Origin: Vibrio coralliilyticus ATCC BAA-450
GTDB lineage: Bacteria > Pseudomonadota > Gammaproteobacteria > Enterobacterales > Vibrionaceae
Assembly: GCF_000176135.1 (NCBI RefSeq)
Contig: NZ_ACZN01000018.1
Location: forward strand, 868,001-932,000
DNA: 64,000 nucleotides
Reading direction: 5' to 3'
Position 1 is the first letter of the stretch, and every line of letters starts with the position of its first letter. This document shows positions 1 through 7,028 of the stretch, piece by piece. The notes beneath the pieces were generated by a model. The model did not search any database. It saw only the letters and a program-made list of their open reading frames with translations, and had not been told where the DNA came from. A program made the translations under genes and the position numbers.

Positions 1-939
1 AACACCTGTCGTTGAGTTAAAGCCTTCATCAGAAATGTGGTAAGCAATATCAACTAGTGCAGTCACGTTATCGGTAAACGCGTAAGAACCACCGAAGTTC
101 ACTGCTTCGCGAGTGTCTTCAATCGTTACGTAACCTGCTGCTAAGTATAGTGCATCAATGGTGTAACCTGCAGATGTGTTGTACATCTTAACTTTTTTGC
201 CATCTGCAAATTCTTCTTCAGCAAAAGTAGCACCGATGCCAACAGAACCAAGCTTCACAGAACCGTTCACTAGGTATAGTTTGTCGGTAGTACCTTTATC
301 TTCATCGTTATCTTCGTAACCAAAGTTAACCATGAAAGTGTCGTTTTCATAACCTAGGTAACCGTTGTAGCCTGGTTGACGCTCTTCTTCAGCAGAGCCG
401 TCCGTATAGTTACGGTCACCATAGTAAGAGATACCGTATTTAACGCCTTCTTTATCGCCTTCAAATTTAACTACCTGACGTGCGTCAGATGCATCATTTG
501 GTGACCATAGGAACTCGATAGTTTGGTCTGCTGCACCATCAACCGCGTCTAGAGCAGTGTCATTTGCATAGCCAGCAGAAACAACACCAGCACCAGTTTT
601 GTAACCAACCCAAGTGTCAGTAATATTGAACTCTGAATCTGATGTACCGTAGTCATTTTCTACGTCAAACTCACCGCCAAACTTACCAACAATGTTACCG
701 TTTTCGTAATCAGCGAAGATATCAAAACCCGTTACACCGCCGTTGTAGATTTCTTCTGATTTCAGAGAATCATCGTTGCTTACAACATAATCACTACCAT
801 TTTCTTTACGATCTGTTTGGTAGTAACCACCGACTGCGATTTCACCAGATACTGTGAATTGGTCGCCTGAAAGTGCTTCTGCTGCTACGGCTGAACCTGC
901 AACAAGAGATAGGGCTGCTGCTAATGCTGTCTTTTTCAT
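1..939 (-). CDS. Gram-negative porin, 3' end cut by window edge
   Basis: Outer-membrane general diffusion porin of the OmpC/OmpU-like Gram-negative porin family. The reading frame opens with MKKTALAAALSLVAGSAVAA, a typical signal peptide ending in AxA before the mature sequence, and stays open to base 1, giving at least 313 residues. The body is rich in Asp/Glu, Gly and aromatic residues in alternating beta-strand patterns (for example GEIAVGGYYQ, FDIFADYENG, VKYGISYYGD), as expected of a trimeric 16-strand barrel. The C-terminal strand with the terminal Phe lies outside the window. The strongly acidic loops resemble Vibrio porins. I cannot assign it to OmpU, OmpT or another named porin. The long 5' leader upstream is typical of an osmotically or nutritionally regulated porin (inference). 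Confidence 0.9.
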   Translation of the reverse strand, partial: MKKTALAAALSLVAGSAVAAEALSGDQFTVSGEIAVGGYYQTDRKENGSDYVVSNDDSLKSEEIYNGGVTGFDIFADYENGNIVGKFGGEFDVENDYGTSDSEFNITDTWVGYKTGAGVVSAGYANDTALDAVDGAADQTIEFLWSPNDASDARQVVKFEGDKEGVKYGISYYGDRNYTDGSAEEERQPGYNGYLGYENDTFMVNFGYEDNDEDKGTTDKLYLVNGSVKLGSVGIGATFAEEEFADGKKVKMYNTSAGYTIDALYLAAGYVTIEDTREAVNFGGSYAFTDNVTALVDIAYHISDEGFNSTTGV

Positions 940-1292
940 TTTCTATGTTCCTATAGATTTTTATTTATGAGCGTCAAATACCATCTGCTCGCTCTGGCTA
1001 TAGAAACTATTGGCGCCAATCATTATTAACAAATAAATCAATAAAAAATAAACGTAGTCACCTAATTAAGATTCACGAAAAAGGTCAAGCTCCCTTAATT
1101 ACTAATGACAAACAACTCAATACAAAGAGGAATTTCTATTCTGAGCGTAATAGCCGTAAGGCCACGCTCGAATACGCGAAAGCAAATACTCATTGTAAAA
1201 TGAGCACAGAGATAACTCTGATGATAAAAATATTTTTGGCTTTCTCAACCTCAACTAAACTTAATTACTAAGAGGTTTGATGGAACAGACTG
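940..1292. promoter_or_regulatory. Divergent control region between porin and solute-binding protein
   Basis: 353 bases without a gene, AT-rich. It must hold the porin promoter (minus strand) and that of the gene starting at 1293. A perfect 12-bp palindrome lies at 1009-1020, about 70-80 bases before the porin start codon. A small hairpin (arms at 1143-1148 and 1164-1169, with an inner GCC/GGC pairing) has no T-run, so it does not look like a terminator. No ORF here has a ribosome site and family resemblance. Confidence 0.5.
1009..1020. promoter_or_regulatory. Perfect 12-bp palindrome ATTGGCGCCAAT in porin leader
   Basis: ATTGGCGCCAAT reads identically on both strands. It lies 70-81 bases upstream of the porin start, where a dimeric regulator could act near the promoter. 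I do not recognise the cognate protein, and the site may be chance. Confidence 0.3.
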
Positions 1293-2033
1293 GTGTATAG
1301 ATACCAAATTGGAAAATTGATTTTCCTTACTCTCAGCCTATGGAGTGGCCTAGGATGGGCTGCGCCATTACGACTCGCGCAAGACTTATGGCCTCCTTAC
1401 GTCATGAACTCTGCACTTGGCAGCGGGATCGCCCATGATTTGGTGACAGAAGCGTTAGTCTCTGCTGGTTTTGAAATAGAATATTCTGTCAAACCCTGGT
1501 CTAGGGTGCTTAAAGAAACCATTAACGGCAAAAATGACGTCATCATCGCCATCTGGAAGACAGAACAACGCAACAAAGATTACTTGTTCACAGATGAATA
1601 CATGTATAACCAGATGGCCTTTATTTCTCGCACCGACACCAATTTTGAATATACCTCAATGAACAGTTTGAAAGGCTTGCGTGTTGCGTTAATCAACAAC
1701 TATGCCTACGGCGCCGGATTACGTGACTACAAAGAAATGATCCCAGCAGACTCGATAGACTTACCCAATAGCATCCGCTTGGTGCTTACCGATCGGGCAG
1801 ATGTTCTCGTCACTGATGAAGCAGTGGGAAGATGGACAGTGAAAGAGATGCGAATCAAAAAGGACAGGCTTCATTTTAGCGAAGCCTACCTTGACTCAAC
1901 CCCACTGCACGCCGCAGTGAGAAAAGATCATCCTCAAGCCGAGCAAATCGTGACAGCGCTCAACCTGTATTTTAAACATCACGCGGAGCAGAAACTTCAT
2001 GATCTGCGAATAAAGTACGGCTTGACTGACTAG
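1293..2033 (+). CDS. Periplasmic solute-binding protein, SBP_bac_3 type, stand-alone
   Basis: 246-residue protein resembling periplasmic amino-acid-binding proteins (bacterial extracellular solute-binding family 3). A signal peptide (LIFLTLSLWSGLGWA) is followed by the entry motif LAQDLWPPYVM. Further features are the family-like segments SVKPWSRVLKETINGKNDVIIAIW and TDRADVLVTDEAVGR. No ABC permease or ATPase adjoins it, so it may be an orphan binding protein or serve a distant transporter. The start is uncertain: the frame is closed by a TGA at 1278, leaving GTG 1293 (or CTG 1290) as the only early starts. The purine-rich AAGAGG at 1270-1275 instead serves an out-of-frame ATG at 1280 that terminates at 1298-1300. 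Either translational coupling or a one-base indel could explain this. Confidence 0.75.
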   Translation: MYRYQIGKLIFLTLSLWSGLGWAAPLRLAQDLWPPYVMNSALGSGIAHDLVTEALVSAGFEIEYSVKPWSRVLKETINGKNDVIIAIWKTEQRNKDYLFTDEYMYNQMAFISRTDTNFEYTSMNSLKGLRVALINNYAYGAGLRDYKEMIPADSIDLPNSIRLVLTDRADVLVTDEAVGRWTVKEMRIKKDRLHFSEAYLDSTPLHAAVRKDHPQAEQIVTALNLYFKHHAEQKLHDLRIKYGLTD

Positions 2034-2053
2034 TACTTTCAGCTTAGAGGATT

Positions 2054-2719
2054 TTAAACCCGATTGATCGTAATGTCAGAAACGAAGCCATTGCCGAAAC
2101 TAGACAACGACGAATGAATCATCTCAGCTACGTCCTCTGCTGCCATAAATCCGGCTGTGTTCAAATCCTTCCCGCTTGACGGCCAGAATTCTGTATCCAT
2201 ACCGCCAGGGTACACCGCAATCAACTTCATTGGTTTGCCTTTCAGTTCTAGGCGCACCGATTCCAATAAACCTCTAACTGCCCACTTGACCGCACAATAA
2301 GTCGATTCCTGAGCTTTTGGTTGTTGAGCGGCTGTCGACATCACCATAACTACATTAACGGGTTTATCTTGGTATCGCTTGACCGCTTCTTGCAGCACAT
2401 TAATTGCCGATTTCAGGTTATTGTCGATTAACGCTTGAATCGCATCAGGTTCTTGCTGCTCAAGCAGACCAAAGTACCCTGAGCCCGCACAGTGAATTAA
2501 GGTAGTCGGCAGGCCCTGAAAACCATCAAACAAATCAGAGACCGAGCTGTGATTAGCCAGATCACATGTTTGGTAGCTTGATTGCTCCGATAGCTGCGCG
2601 TCGACTGCTGCAAGCTTCTCTCGACTGCGACCAGTTAACAAAACCGTCTGCCCATCCGCATCAAGCCGTTTTGCTAACGCCGCGCCCAATCCGCTGCTGC
2701 CACCTGTAATTACAATCAT
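2054..2719 (-). CDS. Short-chain dehydrogenase/reductase (SDR)
   Basis: 221-residue classical SDR. The N-terminal Rossmann glycine motif TGGSSGLG (residues 5-12) binds NAD(P). The catalytic Ser lies in the MVMSTAAQ strand and the catalytic Tyr-Lys pair in YCAVK. The PGGMDTEF segment after strand 6 is also family-typical. The substrate cannot be read from sequence; close relatives are usually annotated only as SDR family oxidoreductase. It is divergent from the selO gene, with the two start regions within about 165 bases. It ends 20 bases after the convergent solute-binding protein gene and appears monocistronic. Confidence 0.88.
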   Translation of the reverse strand: MIVITGGSSGLGAALAKRLDADGQTVLLTGRSREKLAAVDAQLSEQSSYQTCDLANHSSVSDLFDGFQGLPTTLIHCAGSGYFGLLEQQEPDAIQALIDNNLKSAINVLQEAVKRYQDKPVNVVMVMSTAAQQPKAQESTYCAVKWAVRGLLESVRLELKGKPMKLIAVYPGGMDTEFWPSSGKDLNTAGFMAAEDVAEMIHSSLSSFGNGFVSDITINRV

Positions 2720-2883
2720 AATATTCCTTTCATGTTGGACCTAACCATGCTGAACCTAACAAAGCGTGCGAATATCGCTCAAGTGGTCTGCCAAGATTTT
2801 ATCGCCGGCTATTGATGCCTTTTACCCATTACCGACGTATCATTGCTGATAGATTCTACTTGCCGTCAGGAATTATAAAAAGC

Positions 2884-4587
2884 ATGAATAAACAGGAAGG
2901 GATGAAACGCCCAGTAGATATTGATAACTTGGCCGATCTTGCCCGAGCCTCTGACTACTCTTTGCTCAACACGCTTATCTGTGACCCAGATGCGACGCAA
3001 GATGGCGAAGATCACTTCCCAAGACAGGTGTTTTCAGGTCATTACGTGCCAGTCAAACCTACTCCCATTTCTGACCCTGTATTTGTCAGCCACAGTCGCC
3101 CTTTTTTTAAAGAGCTGGGCTTGCAAGACAGCCTTGCACTAAGCGAAGAATTCAAACAGCTATTTTCTGGTGATGTGAGTCAGGTACCAGCTCCCATGCG
3201 CAACCTAGGCTGGGCGACAGGCTACGCCTTGTCTATCTTTGGTAATGAATACACAGAACAGTGCCCATTTAGAACGGGCAATGGTTATGGTGATGGACGT
3301 GCTATCTCAGTCTTTGAAGGAGTACTCAACCACCAGCGCTGGGAAATGCAGTTAAAAGGCGGTGGTCCAACAGCATACTGCCGCGGTGCAGATGGCAGAG
3401 CGGTACTTCGTTCAAGTATCCGCGAATTCCTTGCACAAGAACATATGCATGCTCTTGGGGTTTCTTCATCACGATCTTTAAGCTTATTTGTATCCCAATC
3501 GGAAACGGTTGATCGCCCTTGGTATCGTGAAGGCTCTCGCTCTCAAGATCCTGATGTCATGGTCTCAAACCCTGTGGCGATCTCAACTCGCGTCGCGCCG
3601 TCTTTCTTGCGTGTTGGTCAACTTGAACTCTTCGGGCGCCGCGCTCGTTGTCAGGAACATCCCAACGCTGTAGTTGAATTGGAGATGATGGCTTTACACA
3701 TGATTGAACGAGAGTATGACGATAAGATAGATGCTAACCTTCCTTTGGCTGACAAAGCACTCCGGTTAGCCGTTGAGTTTCGCGAACGGCTCACGACATT
3801 AATTACACACTGGCTACGCGTCGGCTACTGTCAGGGCAACTTTAACAGTGACAACTGTGCAGTAGGTGGATTCACCTTAGATTATGGTCCGTTCGGGTTT
3901 TGCGAACGTTTTGAACCCTATTTTCAACCTTGGACAGGTGGTGGTCGACACTTTGCCTTCTTTAACCAGCCATTGGCCGCCGAAAAGAACTTTGAATCTT
4001 TCTGCTCCGCGTTAGAAGTGTTATTGCAGTCTTCCCCAGAGCTCATCCAACAATTGGATGAGATTCGCGATGGCTTCTCTTCACTCATGCAAGACAAAAT
4101 TACCCAGATGTGGGCAGACAAATTGGGTCTCGACACATTTGATGCTCCTCTATTTAACTCGCTACTCGCTCTGATGATGAAGACCCATGTCGATTACACG
4201 ATGTTCTTCCGCGAACTCTGTGATATTCCAGAGGATGTCTCTGAAATTGCCAAGAGCTTTTACACTGAGCCTGATGAACTATTAGAAAATGAGTGGAGTG
4301 AGTGGTTAACATCATGGCGTAAGTCACTGAATGTTGAAAAAGGTATCGAGGTTATCTCTCGTAACATGAAGCAAGTAAACCCTAAATACACTTGGCGCGA
4401 GTGGCTTATTGTCCCTGCTTATGAGCAAGCTAGACTGGGAGATTTTTCGCTTATCCATGAGTTACAAGAGATATTATCTGACCCGTATGGTGAGCAATCT
4501 AAAGAGGTCGAAGAGAAATACTACAAGCTAAAACCGTTAGAGTATTTCGCAGCAGGCGGGGTCTCTCATTACAGCTGTTCTTCATAA
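2884..4587 (+). CDS. selO: Protein adenylyltransferase SelO (YdiU family)
   Basis: SelO is a pseudokinase-fold enzyme that transfers AMP from ATP to Ser/Thr/Tyr of proteins, linked in E. coli to redox stress. Seen here are the family signatures LKGGGPTAYCRGADGRAVLR (glycine loop and nucleotide-binding basic residues), SSIREFLAQE, GNFNSDNCAVGG (metal-binding Asn/Asp) and DYGPFGF. The protein ends in CSS, with Cys at the antepenultimate position, where eukaryotic SelO has selenocysteine and E. coli SelO has a disulfide-forming Cys. From ATG 2884 it has 567 residues, against about 480 in E. coli YdiU, so it belongs to a longer subgroup. The frame is open back to ATG 2812, and ATG 2902 directly follows a GGAAGGG; the true start is therefore unsettled. 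Confidence 0.88.
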   Translation: MNKQEGMKRPVDIDNLADLARASDYSLLNTLICDPDATQDGEDHFPRQVFSGHYVPVKPTPISDPVFVSHSRPFFKELGLQDSLALSEEFKQLFSGDVSQVPAPMRNLGWATGYALSIFGNEYTEQCPFRTGNGYGDGRAISVFEGVLNHQRWEMQLKGGGPTAYCRGADGRAVLRSSIREFLAQEHMHALGVSSSRSLSLFVSQSETVDRPWYREGSRSQDPDVMVSNPVAISTRVAPSFLRVGQLELFGRRARCQEHPNAVVELEMMALHMIEREYDDKIDANLPLADKALRLAVEFRERLTTLITHWLRVGYCQGNFNSDNCAVGGFTLDYGPFGFCERFEPYFQPWTGGGRHFAFFNQPLAAEKNFESFCSALEVLLQSSPELIQQLDEIRDGFSSLMQDKITQMWADKLGLDTFDAPLFNSLLALMMKTHVDYTMFFRELCDIPEDVSEIAKSFYTEPDELLENEWSEWLTSWRKSLNVEKGIEVISRNMKQVNPKYTWREWLIVPAYEQARLGDFSLIHELQEILSDPYGEQSKEVEEKYYKLKPLEYFAAGGVSHYSCSS

Positions 4588-4669
4588 CCACTTTCAATAG
4601 TCACTGAACGAACGAAGTTTGCGCAAAACATACCCCAGTAAAAACAGGCAAACATAAAATTGAACAATA

Positions 4670-4698
4670 GCAGTTGCATACCAGTTGTATGCAACTGC
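4670..4698. terminator. Hairpin between convergent selO and phosphoesterase genes
   Basis: A perfect 11-bp stem (4670-4680 with 4688-4698) and 7-base loop lie between two convergent stop codons. There is only a weak T-rich tail on either strand, so it may be a bidirectional terminator or an RNA 3'-end stabiliser. Confidence 0.5.
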
Positions 4699-4719
4699 AT
4701 CATTTAATCAAACCATAGA

Positions 4720-6681
4720 TTACGGGAACAGGTTGAGCTCAAAATCACTCGTCTCACTCCATTCAGACCAATTCATGTCAGCGCTGCGAACACGTACTTT
4801 CCAATACCATCTATCACCATGTTTAATATCGAATTGTGGTGCTTGGTTGCCCTGACCTGAGAACCTATCGTATGAACTGATATGAGTCACTTTCTCACGA
4901 CGCACAGTGCCCGCCGTGACTTCATTCCCTTCCACTGAATCATTCTCACTCATATGCTGATGTTCTTCGGTGTATTTATGATTACTCCATTTGTAAGCTT
5001 CATCACCACCGATGTAGAACTTTTCAATAAAGTTAGCAAGCGCCAATTTTGTAAGATCCACACCTTCTTGGCTATCCACTAGATCGCCTTCGCGCCATGT
5101 TGGATCTACTTCGTCCCCAGGATCTTCACCCGGTTTAGGTTTGGGCATTACATTGTGTTTACGCGTATGGTTACCCCATAAGTCATAGACATCGTTCTCA
5201 AACTTATCGTCTTTAGACAGCTGCCATTGCACTTCATAAATCGAATCCGGATCACTATGGCTAATTTCAAGCATGATGTCCTTGGTATTCACTTCACCAT
5301 TAGGAGAGATGATCTGTGGAGCGGGAAGCACCGTCTTACCCGGGTTCACTGTAACTTCGTCTGTCATTTCAAACCCATCCTGAAGTGAACCGTATCCACC
5401 CACTTTATTCGCCACCGTCGCAGAGTATCGCTTCATATTGACGCTCTCACTGCCGCCAGCGTTAAAGGTCAATATGTTGAAGCCAAATTCGCTTCTACTG
5501 ATAGCAAAGGTATTGTAATCATGAACATCGTAGAGCATATGATTGTCATGAATTGGCTCACGATAACCTTGTGATGTTGATGCATTAACCCAAAGGTGAT
5601 TGGTGTCCATCGATTGTCCACGCGAATAAGCATGCGTATGCCCAAAGAAATGCCCAGAAATATTCCCCGTATCTTTTGAGTATTTTTCTGTTTCCGCGAC
5701 TAACTCACAAGAGCCCAAGCTCTCACCGGTGATCCATAGCTCAGACAAACATGGGTGGTGGAACATGGAAAATACATACTTTATGTTTTCGTTGTTTTTC
5801 GTCGAATTCAGTTTCTCGCTCAACCACTGACGTTGGGTCGCCATTACATCCTTTTGAAAATTTGAGTGATCGTGCGAGATTGGAAAACTGTCTAAGCCGA
5901 TAATACGTAAACGCCCCAAGTCCATCGAATACCAAGTCTCTTCGTATCCTTCTACTTCATTTGTCGGTTTTTCAAAGAAGTGTTTGTATATACTTAAATT
6001 TGAGCCGTCATAATAGTCGTGATTACCTGGAACCGTAATTAATGGGACATAAGGAGTAATATTCTTCATTTGTTCAAAAAGTTCATAGCGCCACTGCGCC
6101 ATAACATTACCAGTAGAGACAATATCCCCTGCAATAGTTATTGCTGATATTTTTTCAGCACATGTTGCTTCATTATCCTCACATGCATAAGGAATAATAC
6201 CTTTATTAACCACATCGGCGAGTACACCTATCGTATCACCATTTTGGGTATCTCCTATTGCCACAATATTCAACTCTGTATTATCCCCCTGATTAGGGAG
6301 AGTTTTAAATGCGTACGTAGGAGACTTGGATTCTATTTTTTCTTCATCTTGAGGGTTAAGCGCAACGATAAAGTATTCATACATTGTTGATGGTTTTAGC
6401 CCTTCGAGCACAGCTGTTCGAGTATCGGAAATAGACTCATCAATCAACTCGGCATCTACCACGATGAAACCATTAGAACTACCCTTAGGCCTAGCCCAAA
6501 CTTGAGTATGCTTATCGACGGTCTCGAAACGTACTGTCATGCTGTCACTACTAGGCATTTGTAGATACGGATGAATGATGAAGTTGACCTGCTCCCTAGT
6601 ATTCAAAGAGACTACGTTGTCTTCCTCCTGACAGCCAATCAGGGTCAGCACTAAAGATAAAACTATTATTTGTTTTTTCAA
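4720..6681 (-). CDS. Lipoprotein metallophosphoesterase, purple-acid-phosphatase-like
   Basis: 653 residues. A lipoprotein signal peptide has lipobox LIGC with Cys 17. Residues about 35-128 form an N-terminal FN3-like domain as in purple acid phosphatases. The calcineurin-like metallophosphoesterase domain spans about 137-360, with metal-ligand motifs GDTQ (143-146), AGDIV (near 185), GNHD (219-222), FHHP (near 308) and GHTH (347-350). It probably hydrolyses phosphate esters or nucleotides in the periplasm or outer membrane; the substrate is unknown. The C-terminal part begins like another Ig/FN3 domain and ends with the typical WYWKVRVRSAD and WSEWSETSDF strands. About 110 residues rich in Pro, Asp, His and Glu are inserted between. 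The gene lies alone beside an AT-rich gap and could have been acquired, though this is only inference. Confidence 0.8.
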   Translation of the reverse strand: MKKQIIVLSLVLTLIGCQEEDNVVSLNTREQVNFIIHPYLQMPSSDSMTVRFETVDKHTQVWARPKGSSNGFIVVDAELIDESISDTRTAVLEGLKPSTMYEYFIVALNPQDEEKIESKSPTYAFKTLPNQGDNTELNIVAIGDTQNGDTIGVLADVVNKGIIPYACEDNEATCAEKISAITIAGDIVSTGNVMAQWRYELFEQMKNITPYVPLITVPGNHDYYDGSNLSIYKHFFEKPTNEVEGYEETWYSMDLGRLRIIGLDSFPISHDHSNFQKDVMATQRQWLSEKLNSTKNNENIKYVFSMFHHPCLSELWITGESLGSCELVAETEKYSKDTGNISGHFFGHTHAYSRGQSMDTNHLWVNASTSQGYREPIHDNHMLYDVHDYNTFAISRSEFGFNILTFNAGGSESVNMKRYSATVANKVGGYGSLQDGFEMTDEVTVNPGKTVLPAPQIISPNGEVNTKDIMLEISHSDPDSIYEVQWQLSKDDKFENDVYDLWGNHTRKHNVMPKPKPGEDPGDEVDPTWREGDLVDSQEGVDLTKLALANFIEKFYIGGDEAYKWSNHKYTEEHQHMSENDSVEGNEVTAGTVRREKVTHISSYDRFSGQGNQAPQFDIKHGDRWYWKVRVRSADMNWSEWSETSDFELNLFP

Positions 6682-7028
6682 AAGTTACTCTCTACTAAAA
6701 ATTTAAAGAGCGACAAATATTGGTCAATTTTGATTTTAAATTGATGACATTAAATTTAACTCTTTTATTAAAAAATATTTCAGAAAGAAAAAATATTAAT
6801 ATGATTTTATTAGATAAATACAAGAAAAACATATCTAGTAAAATTAAGAATAAAAGAATTTACAAAATAGAAATGAGTTTATATATATGGTAGCTAGGGA
6901 TAAATTAATACTATTTAAAATATCTATTGGTCGAGTTAGTTCGACGTATTTTACTCAATTAAAATTTCAGAATAAAAATGAGCCTGCTAAGTATTAATCA
7001 ACACATAACAGGCTCATATTCAATACAA
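6682..7028. other. AT-rich intergenic gap, torA 3' side to phosphoesterase promoter
   Basis: 347 bases of markedly AT-rich sequence. It holds the torECA terminator hairpin near its right end and presumably the phosphoesterase promoter at its left end. No convincing ORF or structured RNA was seen. Confidence 0.5.
6972..7020 (-). terminator. Rho-independent terminator of torECA
   Basis: Arms 6978-6986 and 7009-7017 form a 9-bp stem with a long loop. Read on the minus strand the stem is followed by ATTTTTATT. It lies just downstream of the torA stop codon. Confidence 0.65.

Noticed and set aside
642..857. 71-codon ORF antisense to the porin
   Set aside because: It is in a shadow frame of the porin gene, His/Arg-rich from reverse reading, with no ribosome site.
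1143..1169. Small hairpin in the porin leader region as an sRNA terminator
   Set aside because: It has no T-run and no clear promoter for an upstream transcript.
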